DNA of 30,509 nt from Hondaea fermentalgiana. Taxonomy: Eukaryota > Sar > Bigyra > Thraustochytrida > Thraustochytriidae. Positions 9,740-19,035 of the stretch are shown piece after piece. The DNA lies in assembly GCA_014084085.1 (NCBI GenBank), contig NPFB01000006.1, positions 86,816-117,324 of the forward strand, written 5' to 3'. The notes beneath the pieces were generated by a model. The model was not told the origin of the DNA, made no database searches, and saw only the letters and a program-made list of their open reading frames with translations. Within the stretch, counting starts at the first letter, position 1. The number at the start of each line of letters is the position of its first letter. A program made the translations under genes and the position numbers.

Positions 9740-12679
9740 TTAGTACATGTGGTGGACTCCTTGACCATAGAGACGCGCGTTATCAGCTTCAGACTCAAGC
9801 TGATGACGATAGTAAAGAGGAGTGTGACTCTTTTCGGGGTCAGCATCAGATGCGGGTACTTGGTCGTCGGTGACAAAGAGGTCTCGGAAGCTCTTGCTGA
9901 CACCTGTGACTGGATCGATCTCGTCCGCATCGTCGCCGTTTTCTGGCTCACTCTTTTCGTCGTTGTCAGCATCGTCATTGTCAGCATCGTCATTTTCTTC
10001 ATCCACGCCTGCATGATAAAGGTCTTCTTCATCTTCCCCATCTTCGTCTTGATTGCTGCTGAGGTAGACCCCTTTCTTAACTGGTCCAGTGGCATCGAGG
10101 CCAACTCTTGAGCGTGTGTTCGTCTTTGTCCGAGAATGCCGAAGGCGTCGTGGGCGACGTTGATTTTTCTTTTTCAAAGGCGGAAGCGGTCCGACGCCAA
10201 TCAAATCTGCAGCACTCAATTGCAAAAACTCAGTGTCTTGGGGAATATCGGCGTGCGAAAGTACAGATACCGAGACGCGCGCTTCAATTCTTTCCATGTC
10301 AAATTGAACTGTGCACGTATCATCGGCTTCGTGCACCTCCACAACTGTTCCCTCACGAAGATCTGTATCTCGAACGCGGTCGCCCGGACACAAGGAAATT
10401 CCGGACCATTCACTATCAGTCTCCCAACGGGCATCGGACACCTCATGGGCATGCTTGACGCCTTCATCGATGCTGTCATGAATGCCTTCACGGGAAAGCT
10501 GGCGAGAACTTGAAGCATCTTGGATACTGGTGCTCTGGCGCTTGGGACGACGCTTTCGCCGAAGCCGCCTTCGTTCATTCGCCTGCTTTGCCTCACGAGC
10601 CTGAACTTCAAGCATCGCTTTTGCGACACCAAGTGTCTTCTTACGAGCTTGCTCCTCAAACTGTTCATACAGTCGCAAGCAAGCCTTTTGAGCCTTTTCC
10701 CCCGTGTGGACTGCATGTCCGCCGCTGTGTTTCCCTGCAAGAGTGACGGAGCCACTGCGTTGTCCAGTGCCGTGACTTTTGCCTTCCTCACGGATAGCTG
10801 CCAGTGCGCGATAGCCCTCATAGCACGTCTCGCAAACCCGGACGAGCTGGTTCTGATTCTTTTGCTCATCTTCTGCGAGCCAGGCAAAGAGCTCATCCGT
10901 GTCGTAAACGGGCTTGCGCGTCGCAGTTCCGAGAGCACGAGCTTCATCCCAAGCGCGCTGACTCGCTCGCTCGAGAAAGATTTCGCGCTTTGCCACCGGC
11001 TTGGAAGAGCGAGAGACTGCGAGTTTGCCGCCGCAGAGATCGCCTGCACATTTGCGTAATGTATTCTTCACGGTTGCTTGAGGATCTTGGTCCCTCGTGA
11101 CGATGCGCTTACGCTTTGGGCGCACCAAAGGTCGCACAATGGGCACAAGTGTCCCATGGCTCCTTCTCTTGGCCTCTTCAGTGCTCATGATGCCCTCTTC
11201 TTCAAGCTTGAATGCCTTGACCTGAAGAAGATGCCATCCGGACTGCTCGTCTTGACAAAAATCAGCGGCGAGTTCCGCGAGCGGCAGGCGGGATATTCGT
11301 CGGAGCGCCTCTGCAAGCTCGTCGATCATCTTTGCCGGGACGGGCCAGACGGCGGGAGAAGCTTGAACGATATTGCAGCGATCTCTTGATGACATGTCTG
11401 TTGCCAGCTCATGCACATGGTGCGAACGTAGGTTGCGGCCATGCATGGCATGCAGAGAACCTGCCACAACTCGGGTGTCCATGGGTGGTCCGGAGGAAGA
11501 TCCGCTGGCAGACCTGTTATGTTGCCCAGAGGTTGCTTTCGTCCATAGCTGGCCAACTTTGGTTGCTTCCTCATGCGGTTGCTGAACGTACTCTGAAGTG
11601 CTTGTGAGAATCCACACAGAGCGGCATTTGCGTTTCCGATCCCAAAGAGCTCGTACGATCCACGGACGGGCGCCGCGCGCTTTCTGAAACGCCTGTATAC
11701 TTAGTGTTCCCGGTGCATTTCGCTCAATTTCAGAATAAATGTGTTCGCGAGAGTAAAGGAAGACGAGCGACGCATGATGTCCATAATGGCGGTCCACTGT
11801 AAGATCAGCTTCCCGCGTTCTGAAATGCGTTCGCTTTGCGACTGCTATCGGAAAGCCGGCTGAGCTTTTCGCAGGAAAGATGTTATCGACTGCAGCTATG
11901 AGATTTTCGTTTGCCGCGCCGCGTTCAAAATACGCTGCTTTAAGACCGTCTCCAGATCCTTGGATCGAATAACAATAATCGAATGCGGCATCGACAGGTA
12001 TTCCGTCCTTACTGGCAACGTCCAGATTGACAACGACGCAGGGGAGAAGTGTCGTTCGAGCCCAGAGACTCGACGACTTACAAGGAGACTTACTTCTCGC
12101 GCAAAGGGCGCCGACGCTGTCAGCAATGAGTGGCCAGAGCATTGAACCCGGTTCCAGACGGGTAAAGGCCTCGGCTTTCGTGACCGGTGCATGGGATGAG
12201 GATGGGCGTTTCGCCGAGAGCGGAAAGTATTGCGAGCCATAGCCATAGTTCGAAAAATTCGCCGTTGTCGAGAGCGTGCAAGTATCCGTGCGAACCGTTG
12301 ATATAGATAGCTTTCGTTGACTGTCCCAGCGCATGCGGATCTTGTCAAGATTCTCGCTTGCTTTATCCTCTGTATCATTGGTTCTGCTCGTTGTGATTGT
12401 GGGTTCGCTGTCAAGGTATGGATTTGCAACGACGACCTGCTTTTGCCTCGCTGCGGGGAGCTCTCGTCGTCTACGGAGTAGTTTTCCATTTGCAATCTTG
12501 TTTCCGCGCATGATTTGTGCGCTTGTGCCGCCCAGACTGAGTCGCCTTGCTTTGGAGTCTTGCGTCTGGTCGGCATCGCTCACCGTGTGGTCTTCTTCAA
12601 AGAGGCCCGAAAGCCATGCCTCGAAGCCAACTTTGGCATTCGCCGCCCCTTGGTCCGGAGCGAGCGCAGGGTCCTGCAT
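9740..12679 (-). CDS. Large protein of unknown function with Cys-pair (zinc?) motif and Tudor/SH3-like segment
   Basis: The ORF continues upstream of 12679, but that part is Arg-rich and lies in the divergent spacer. I take the ATG at 12679 (MQDPALAPDQ), giving 979 residues. Visible parts: low-complexity N-terminus (1-170); a conserved-looking globular region (about 170-370, with FDYCYSIQG and VWILTSTSEY); a helix and core 'LPLAELAADFCQDEQSGWHL' running into LLQVKAF (464-490), a pattern I recall from stramenopile hypothetical proteins; Cys pairs C544-x4-C549 and VC616-x2-C619-Y, spaced like a cross-brace zinc site; a basic helical stretch (660-715); a Tudor/SH3-like segment (about 763-808, CPGDRVRDTDLREGTVVEV); and an Asp/Glu-rich C-terminus with DNDDADND repeats. 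A chromatin or scaffold role is possible but unproven. It lies head-to-head with the EF-hand gene. Confidence 0.7.
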   Translation of the reverse strand: MQDPALAPDQGAANAKVGFEAWLSGLFEEDHTVSDADQTQDSKARRLSLGGTSAQIMRGNKIANGKLLRRRRELPAARQKQVVVANPYLDSEPTITTSRTNDTEDKASENLDKIRMRWDSQRKLSISTVRTDTCTLSTTANFSNYGYGSQYFPLSAKRPSSSHAPVTKAEAFTRLEPGSMLWPLIADSVGALCARSKSPCKSSSLWARTTLLPCVVVNLDVASKDGIPVDAAFDYCYSIQGSGDGLKAAYFERGAANENLIAAVDNIFPAKSSAGFPIAVAKRTHFRTREADLTVDRHYGHHASLVFLYSREHIYSEIERNAPGTLSIQAFQKARGARPWIVRALWDRKRKCRSVWILTSTSEYVQQPHEEATKVGQLWTKATSGQHNRSASGSSSGPPMDTRVVAGSLHAMHGRNLRSHHVHELATDMSSRDRCNIVQASPAVWPVPAKMIDELAEALRRISRLPLAELAADFCQDEQSGWHLLQVKAFKLEEEGIMSTEEAKRRSHGTLVPIVRPLVRPKRKRIVTRDQDPQATVKNTLRKCAGDLCGGKLAVSRSSKPVAKREIFLERASQRAWDEARALGTATRKPVYDTDELFAWLAEDEQKNQNQLVRVCETCYEGYRALAAIREEGKSHGTGQRSGSVTLAGKHSGGHAVHTGEKAQKACLRLYEQFEEQARKKTLGVAKAMLEVQAREAKQANERRRLRRKRRPKRQSTSIQDASSSRQLSREGIHDSIDEGVKHAHEVSDARWETDSEWSGISLCPGDRVRDTDLREGTVVEVHEADDTCTVQFDMERIEARVSVSVLSHADIPQDTEFLQLSAADLIGVGPLPPLKKKNQRRPRRLRHSRTKTNTRSRVGLDATGPVKKGVYLSSNQDEDGEDEEDLYHAGVDEENDDADNDDADNDEKSEPENGDDADEIDPVTGVSKSFRDLFVTDDQVPASDADPEKSHTPLYYRHQLESEADNARLYGQGVHHMY

Positions 12680-13046
12680 TGTTGGTCGCAGAACCTGACG
12701 AATCACCGCGCCGTCTGCCCGCCCGTCTGCCAACGACGCGACGCGGGGCAACGCGACGCGAGGCCTAGGGCGCCGGGCCTGTATCCACGGCGCTGCTCGC
12801 GGCGCAACCTCAATTGTTTGGTGTCGCCTTATTAGAGCGCTCTCAAGATGCCCGTCGACGCGGCGCACGGAGGCAGACAACGGACACTTTGACCATTTGA
12901 CCAAAAGTATGCCGATGAAAGAAACCAACCGCTGGGGCCAAGCGCTCGCACAGACAGGCAAAAGACGATCTCCTCGGCGGGGACGGCTGTGCGCGCGAGA
13001 GAGCCTCGTTGCTTGTCCCTGTGTTAGAACCGAAGCTTGCTTCACC
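12680..13046. promoter_or_regulatory. Divergent intergenic region, probable shared promoter
   Basis: These 367 bases separate two ATGs pointing away from each other (12679 minus, 13047 plus), so both promoters must lie here. There are CGACGCG/GCGACGC direct repeats near 12735-12765. I see no convincing TATA box or named regulatory site; the call rests on geometry alone. Confidence 0.4.
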
Positions 13047-15126
13047 ATGCCGACGCAGGCCGACCGGAACGTTGTTCTTGCGCTCGTGCAGCGCTTTAAA
13101 GCGACACCGCTGCAAAGCGAGGTAAGTCGAGCCTCTCGAACCAGGCATGGATAGAATGCAAGGCCGAAAAGAATATGAGAGACTGACGCGCAAGGGGCCT
13201 CTGCAGATTATCGCCGCCTTTGTAGATCTAGATACAAACAGCAGTACCAATATCTCACGCGCAGAATTGCACCATGGCCTGAATCAAAAATTTGCCATCG
13301 ATGTCTCATCCGACGAGATTGATGCTATCCTCAAGCACATGGACAAAACGGATGACGATGTAATCAACATTGTCGAGTTTGCCGACTTCATGCATCGGTT
13401 TGCCGAAATGGAGTCCGCCGCGGTCGAGAACAGTGACAATGCTCCAGCCAAAAAAGAAAGCGGGAAGGACCAGCCATATGAAAATTCTTCGTCAGGCAGC
13501 GAAGCCAGCTCCGACGGTGATGATGACCACACCAAGCCATATGGCCAGGATGATAATGCCAAGCCGTATGGAAAGGATGACGACGCGAAGCCTTATGGCA
13601 AGGATGATGATGCCAAGCCGTATGGCAAGGATGAAGACGCCAAGCCGTATGGCCAGGATGACGACGCCAAGCCGTACGCCAAGGACGACGATGCCAAGCC
13701 GTATGGTAAAGATGACGATGCCAAGCCGTATGGCAAGGATGAAGACTCCAAGCCGTATGGCCAGGATGACGACGCCAAGCCGTACGCCAAGGACGACAAT
13801 GCCAAGCCGTATGGCAAAGATGACGATGCCAAGCCTTATGGCAAGGATAATGATGCCAAGCCTTATGGAAATTATGACGATGCCAAGCCTTATGGCAAGG
13901 ACGATGATGCCAAGCCGTACGGCAAGGATGACGATGCCAAGCCGTATGGCAAGGATGACGACGCCAAGCCTTATGGCAAGGATGACGATGCCAAGCCTTA
14001 TGGCCAGGATGACGATGCCAAGCCGTACGGCAAGGATGACGACGCCAAGCCTTATGGCCAGGATGACGATGCCAAGCCGTACGATGATGACACCAAGCCG
14101 TACGACGATGACACGAAGCCGTATGGAAAGGATGATGACGCGAAGCCGCATGGCAAGGACGATGACACTAAGCCATATGACGATACCAAGCCGTACGAGG
14201 ATGCCAAGCCATACGATAAGGATGATGACGTCAAGCCGTATTCAGATGATTCTAAGCCGTATGACAAGGACGATGATGCCAAGCCGCCCGAGAAGGATGA
14301 CGGCACTAAACCGGATGAGAAGAATGACAACTCAGAGCTCTACGAAAAAGATGATGAGAATAAGAAAATGGATGAAGATGAAGATGACGAGGACAAAGAG
14401 GAGGATAGCAATCCCGTCGCCCCAGCTGTTGTTCCTGACGATGGACCTTCGCCGACTCCGCAAACGCCAGAGCAAAAAGATCCTAAGCCAGACACTAAGC
14501 CAGATCCCAATCCAGCAGATGACAAAGCTGACCTAGATCTGGAGGCAAATATTCCTGCACAGCAGGACCAAAATCCAAATCCTGACCATAAAAAGGTGCA
14601 TCCGGAGGGAGGGGAAATCATCCGACACAAGACAAGCCGTGGGCGGCTTGCTAAGCTGATGGTCGTTTTGATTGTCCTCGCCATCATTGGACTGTTGGTC
14701 GGATTACTTGTATGGAAAGCGGAGAAAGAAGACGACGATCACTCGCATGCCCCATCGGCAGCCCCAACCATGTCCCCAACGACTGCCGCGCCGACACAGA
14801 TGCCGACAACGGCAGCCCCAACAATGTTTCCAACGACTGCCACGCCGACCCCACCGACCTCAGCGCCTACCCCAGCACCCACGGCTTCTCCAACCACAGG
14901 AGCCCCCACGGAAATCCCGACCGAGTTGCCAACTTCTGCGCCGACCTCATCGCCAACTGCATTTCCAACTGCTGCTCCAACTACCGATCCTACTGCATCG
15001 CCAACGGCTTTACCAACGAGCTCTCCGACATTGTCCCCGACGATCTCCCCGACGCTGTTACCCACGTCTGCTCCGACCAATGCGCCTGTGCAAACTCCAA
15101 CAGAAAATATCGCGGGCGCACCCTGA
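13047..15126 (+). CDS. EF-hand / KPY-repeat / single-TM / PT-rich tail protein, two exons
   Basis: Exon 1 (13047-13121, MPTQADRNVVLALVQRFK...) joins exon 2 (13207-15126) in phase 0, giving 664 residues. Residues 26-90 form an EF-hand pair. The second loop (D71-E82, DKTDDDVINIVE) is canonical; the first (D32LDTNSSTNIS) appears to carry a two-residue insertion and may not bind Ca2+. Residues 135-397 are about 31 tandem units of the type KPYGKDDDA. A Pro/Asp/Lys-rich linker follows, then basic residues and one TM helix (about 510-528, MVVLIVLAIIGLLVGLLVW), and a tail (about 537-660) of PTAAPT/PTSAPT repeats ending in NIAGAP. With no signal peptide and a positive charge before the TM, the EF-hand and repeats should be cytosolic and the Thr/Pro tail lumenal or extracellular, probably O-glycosylated. 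The repeat resembles no named domain I know. Confidence 0.8.
13122..13206 (+). other. Intron of the EF-hand repeat gene
   Basis: The 85-nt intron begins GTAAGT and ends CCTCTGCAG, with a CTGAC branch-like sequence about 20 bases before the acceptor. Splicing is phase 0 and replaces an upstream-extended frame (ATG at 13147) by one in which a helix leads directly into the first EF-hand. A second AG at 13193-13194 is also in phase but lies too close to the branch point. Confidence 0.75.
13534..14325 (+). repeat. 27-nt coding tandem repeat, about 31 units (consensus KPYGKDDDA)
   Basis: The core unit encodes K-P-Y-G-K-D-D-D-A, with variants GQDDDA, AKDDDA, GKDEDA and shortened units DDDT, DDT and EDA near the right end. 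Because the unit is a multiple of three, all six frames are repetitive and several stay open. A 108-nt (four-unit) higher-order copy is visible: 13630-13737 and 13738-13845 share the order GKDED/GQDDD/AKDD/GKDDD with few base changes. Confidence 0.95.
14740..15120 (+). repeat. PT-rich degenerate coding repeat
   Basis: The frame encodes repeated P-T-x(2-4) units (PTAAPT, PTSAPT, PTASPT, PTLSPT) behind the TM segment of the EF-hand repeat protein. Such Thr/Pro/Ser stretches are typical of surface-exposed, O-glycosylated stalks and are frequent in stramenopile genomes. Confidence 0.85.
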
Positions 15127-15477
15127 TTTGACTGGACCTTTACGACAAAGATAAACATTTCCGCTTGCCACACACTCGCCAAGGCCTACTTAGCCGGTAT
15201 ACTGCATTATCGATTGCAACGGATATTCTGCTACACAAATTGTGTTGTGGACAACTTGAAAGTCTGGCCTGTCAGTTCGTTACATTCAAGGGACGTCAAG
15301 TTGGAAAACAGAGTCCTCGCTTTCGGAAGCTTGGGGAGTCAATCAAGACCGGGAGCAGCCTAACATTGACTGCAAATTGCAGTCGAGAGGACAGCCATTT
15401 GTATGATTGACCATGGTCTACCTTGTTGATCAGATTGCAACCTGATTTGTTTCCAAAAGCTACTAGGCAAAGCTTGC
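15127..15477. other. Short spacer, no feature recognised
   Basis: These 351 bases run from the stop of the EF-hand repeat gene to the ATG of the small membrane protein gene. They are of moderate GC content and presumably hold the 3' UTR of one and the promoter of the other. I see no repeat, RNA gene or convincing exon. Confidence 0.4.
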
Positions 15478-15783
15478 ATGAGTCGAAGCACACCAATTAC
15501 AAAACAAGCAAACAAAGAACTGATCGTCAGAACCAGTCTGCGACTTGCTCGTGCAAGAAGAATGCAACAAGCGACAAAAACACCTGTGGCAGTGGTCGTA
15601 CCCGTCTCTCAAAACGAAGTCATTGCAGTTGAAGCTACGCCTGTATTGGCTCCTGAGAAGAGCCGAGAGGTTGTCAAGGAAGAGAAGGAGGTGGACTCTT
15701 GTTGCAAAGCCTGTGCCACATGCATCGCGTTAGTGGTTTTGCTGGCCATTTCCATTTGGAGAATAATTAACAGCTTCACCTAG
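15478..15783 (+). CDS. Small putative tail-anchored membrane protein
   Basis: The 101-residue ORF starts at a true ATG. It has a basic N-terminus (RTSLRLARARRMQQ), a Val/Pro/Glu-rich middle and a Cys cluster (CCKACATC) that leads directly into one hydrophobic helix (IALVVLLAISIWRII), with only four residues after it. This layout fits a tail-anchored protein with possible S-palmitoylation of the juxtamembrane cysteines. AATAAA motifs about 245 and 255 bases past the stop (near 16025-16040) could serve as its polyadenylation signal. I recognise no family. It could also be the last exon of a longer transcript, since the region upstream is open to splicing. Confidence 0.5.
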   Translation: MSRSTPITKQANKELIVRTSLRLARARRMQQATKTPVAVVVPVSQNEVIAVEATPVLAPEKSREVVKEEKEVDSCCKACATCIALVVLLAISIWRIINSFT

Positions 15784-16048
15784 CGAGTATGCGTAGTCTA
15801 CTCGTCGACCCTCTCTTTGGGGAGGGGTTCTGGCGCGATCCTAATGACCAGCTCTTATATTACGCAGAAAGAGACGGCAAATGCACTTTAAAAAGTTAAA
15901 ATGCTTTGCACTTTGCTTGCTTTGTCGTTCCAAGTCTGAGGTTGAGCAGACGTGTATTCATTGCATAAACCGAACGCACCCTCACTGCACGGATGAGAAC
16001 TGGTGATGAGCAAAAATATATCATAAATAAAGTGAAATAAAGAGCTGA

Positions 16049-18313
16049 CTAACTGACGTCTTGAGGATTGGGACGCCGAGTGTTGAGGATTTGCACGTCC
16101 TGCAGCGACTCAGGGCTGACAAAAGTCGTTGCGTTTGCGATTGCATTGAGGTAGCGAATCGGGAGATGCGCGGTGAGAAAGGATTCGGAAAACTCGAGCG
16201 AGTGCAAGAGTTCGCGTGGGTCGATTTCTACAGGATTCATGTTGAACTCGTCGGAGTCCAGGAGCCACACGGTTCCGGCGGAAAAGAGTTTGTTCTCGAT
16301 GGCGTCTCGTTTAATGGTACGATAGACGTCGCGAATCTCGTCAACAGAAAGCGAAACGCCCCGAGAAGCGTAGGCGTTAACGGCCTGTTGCACTTCAAAG
16401 ACGGTGGAAAAGCTAAGGCGCGACACAAAGTCATCACCGACCACTACTGCAGTGACGAACTGACGTGTAAAGGGACTTTGGGCTAGCTCGTGGCAAAGGC
16501 TGCAGGGCGCGCCAAAGGCAAATGCGTGCATGTCGTTCGTTCGGGCACCAAAGGCCTCGGCTTGGGCCCAGAGCAAGGTGAGCAGGGTGGCAATTCCAGC
16601 TCCCATGGAGTGACCCGTGACGACAAGGTTATAGTCAGGATGATCGTCCAGCGCGTCCTGTACAATATCGTAAAGTTGAACTGCAAGATTGCGAGCAGCG
16701 ATGAGAAAGCCGCGATGGGCCTTGCCGCGAAAGCCACGAGCCTCTGGCGCATGTACGGCGTCCTCCTCGGCCTCTTCGTCAAAAAAGGAGCTGGTTTCCT
16801 CGTCGAGGGAGGCGGAGGAGTTGGCATGTGCTTTGATGTCGGCGTCTCTGCGCTCGCGAATGGTGCGGCCCGAGTAAATATAATCGTGCGTATCGTCGTC
16901 GGTCCGGCAGGTAAAGTTGACTTGCTCGCAGACCAGATCGACGAGGAGATCCGCAACATGCATGGTGCCACGAATGACAACCACGATGTTTTCATTGGCG
17001 TGGTCGACTGCTACATAGTGAGCGGGACTGTACATGGCGCTCGTCTCGGGGGCGTGGTGGATGACATCGTGGCCCGGGACGCCTGTGAGCGCCTCGACAC
17101 CGTCGCCAAGCGTGACGATGGAAGGACCTACATCTTCGGGGACGGCGCGCAAAAGACGCAACAATTTGGGTCCGTAAGCAGCAGCGCTAAATCGCATAAA
17201 TAGATCCCACCGGCGAACTCTTCGTTTGCAGATGAGAGGGATGAAACTGTACTGGAGGTCGCGCTGGCGACGATTGATGCGGTCTTGCTTCTCGATGGCT
17301 TGCGCGCGGACCATGGCGCGGAAACCGGCAGCAAGAACGAGCGGGTTCTGGTGTTCAAAGCCCGTTCCAAGGCGGCGAAGAAGACGCACAATGCAGAGCA
17401 AGGCCTCTCGGTAATGTCCGTCGCCGAACAAGAGGCGAATGAGATCGCCTTGCTCGCCTCCGCGCTCGGCAAGGGAGTCGTCCCCGCTTTGAATGACACG
17501 CAAGAGCTGCGCTTCTGAGGACTCTAATCCTTTACGTGCAATGTTGTGCACTTGTGAAACGCCGGATCGGAAGAAGTGTAGCGCGCTCGCCGCGGACTCG
17601 AGACCGAGAGAGACGAGGGTTTGGCTCTGCAGTTCGAGCGCCTTTCGGCCAAGCCCAAAGCACACTGCCGCGGTTGTATGCGCGACGCCAAAAATTCCCT
17701 TGGTCCCGAAGCGATAGGCGACCAGGACGTCCCGCAATATTCCCATGGTCGAAGCAGAACGAACGTCTCTCAAACCATCGAAGAGTTCTGTCTCGTTGAC
17801 GTGTTCGTGGATGAGCGAGGTATCGAAGCGTTCTTGTCGTGGGGGCTCAGCGTTGCTGCTGTGCTTGCCAGAGCCCACGGACATGAATGAATTTCGACGA
17901 TGGTGTTCGAGATCCACAGCTGCGGGTGACTGCGGCGAGGATGGTGTACAGGAGCTTTCCAGCTCGCACGTGCGAACGTCCTTGATGGACCAATGCGGGT
18001 CTGAGAAGAATGAGGTGCCATCGTCTTCTTCATCGCTGCTATCGCCATCGAGGTTGTTGTTGTTATTGTTATTACGGCTGATGGCGGTGGTGACGGCAAG
18101 GTTGAAGAAGGTTTCGATGCCAATGCTGGCACTGCCGAGGTTGTCTGCCGAGGCGTGGCTCGCGACCTCGAAGTCGCCGCTTGCATCCTCCTCTGTGCGG
18201 TCTCGCGGAAGGCTCGCTGTCACAAATGGGGAAGCCGAAAGCGCCGGCATCGAGCGCGAGCGGACCATCACCTTGGCCTTCACCGAGGAGCATCCGCCAT
18301 CATGAGGCGCCAT
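16049..18313 (-). CDS. Class 3 (diacylglycerol-lipase-like) lipase
   Basis: The 754-residue single-exon ORF starts at ATG (MAPHDGGCSSVKAK). The alpha/beta-hydrolase core lies at about residues 430-720. VVVIRGT (444-450) is the oxyanion strand of class 3 lipases; GKAHRGFLIAA precedes the nucleophile elbow; GHSMGAG (567-573) carries catalytic Ser569; AFAFGAP (597-603) follows; VVVGDDFVSRLS supplies the acid (Asp627/628), as in DAGL proteins (VVxxDxVxRL); and His716 (AHLPIRYL) is the likely catalytic His. The expected reaction is sn-1 cleavage of diacylglycerol or a related glycerolipid. Residues 1-300 are Ser-rich with a poly-Asn run (81-87) and no clear TM helices, unlike animal DAGL with four N-terminal TMs. 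An acidic insertion (about 500-520) lies between the oxyanion strand and the elbow, where DAGLs carry a regulatory loop. It converges on the small gene at 15478. Confidence 0.88.
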   Translation of the reverse strand: MAPHDGGCSSVKAKVMVRSRSMPALSASPFVTASLPRDRTEEDASGDFEVASHASADNLGSASIGIETFFNLAVTTAISRNNNNNNNLDGDSSDEEDDGTSFFSDPHWSIKDVRTCELESSCTPSSPQSPAAVDLEHHRRNSFMSVGSGKHSSNAEPPRQERFDTSLIHEHVNETELFDGLRDVRSASTMGILRDVLVAYRFGTKGIFGVAHTTAAVCFGLGRKALELQSQTLVSLGLESAASALHFFRSGVSQVHNIARKGLESSEAQLLRVIQSGDDSLAERGGEQGDLIRLLFGDGHYREALLCIVRLLRRLGTGFEHQNPLVLAAGFRAMVRAQAIEKQDRINRRQRDLQYSFIPLICKRRVRRWDLFMRFSAAAYGPKLLRLLRAVPEDVGPSIVTLGDGVEALTGVPGHDVIHHAPETSAMYSPAHYVAVDHANENIVVVIRGTMHVADLLVDLVCEQVNFTCRTDDDTHDYIYSGRTIRERRDADIKAHANSSASLDEETSSFFDEEAEEDAVHAPEARGFRGKAHRGFLIAARNLAVQLYDIVQDALDDHPDYNLVVTGHSMGAGIATLLTLLWAQAEAFGARTNDMHAFAFGAPCSLCHELAQSPFTRQFVTAVVVGDDFVSRLSFSTVFEVQQAVNAYASRGVSLSVDEIRDVYRTIKRDAIENKLFSAGTVWLLDSDEFNMNPVEIDPRELLHSLEFSESFLTAHLPIRYLNAIANATTFVSPESLQDVQILNTRRPNPQDVS

Positions 18314-18935
18314 GATGTCCCCCGCAAGTCGCGGTCGCGCGCCGCCGCTCTACGCCGGGCAAGCGCGACTGTATGCCTAAGAGCCTCGCCTTACAACGAG
18401 AGCGACCGACGAGCGAGGCGGACTATACTTACCGTCTCGCTCTCTCTCGCTCTCCCCCTCCTCTGTGCTTCGCGAGCAAGCGGGGCTGCTGCTGCTGCTG
18501 CTCCTGGCGCCTGTGCAGAGCCCGACCGAGAGCGCTCCGAGCTGAGCGGAGCTGAGCTGAGCGCTCCTCTCGAGCCTCGTCCTCGTCGACGTCCACGAAG
18601 ACGACGCTCAACGTGGCGCTCCGCGTTCCCGGTCTTGGTCCTGCTCCCGCCCCGCTCTCGGCGGCCTGCCGAGCTCGGGCGCACGAGCCGGGCGCGCTCT
18701 TGCGCGTTTCAAGAGCGCGTTTGCCGCGGGCGCTCTGGCGGCGGCTGAGGCGCGGCTCAGGAACGCTGGCGCGGCGCGGCGTGAAGCGCGCGACTGTGCG
18801 AGATTGGCGTGAAGTGGATGGATGGAATAATCCAATCCCTCTGCTCCGGAACGGAAACAAGGCCAGCCTCGAACGGCAGCCTTGAAGTCGAGGAGCCCAG
18901 CGGCGGCGACCGCGCGGCTCGCTCGGCGTCCGCGT

Positions 18936-19035
18936 NNNNNNNNNNNNNNNNNNNNNNNNNNNNNNNNNNNNNNNNNNNNNNNNNNNNNNNNNNNNNNNNN
19001 NNNNNNNNNNNNNNNNNNNNNNNNNNNNNNNNNNN
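18936..19035. other. Assembly gap of exactly 100 N
   Basis: A run of 100 N is the conventional placeholder for a gap of unknown length, so the true distance between the flanks is not known. Any frame reading through it is meaningless. Confidence 0.99.

Noticed and set aside
12680..13048. N-terminal extension of the 979-residue minus-strand protein by 123 residues
   Set aside because: The extension is Arg/Pro/Ala-rich, lies in the divergent promoter region and overlaps the start of the EF-hand gene; the ATG at 12679 begins more protein-like sequence.
13492..14151. 219-codon minus-strand ORF, strongly hydrophobic (Ile/Val/Leu-Arg repeats)
   Set aside because: It is the antisense shadow of the 27-nt repeat; the repeat length keeps all frames open, and the sense frame has the EF-hand, TM and splice support.
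13370..14536. 388-codon plus-strand ORF rich in Met/Arg/Ser in another frame of the same repeat
   Set aside because: A frame shadow of the repeat gene, without any domain outside the repetitive part.
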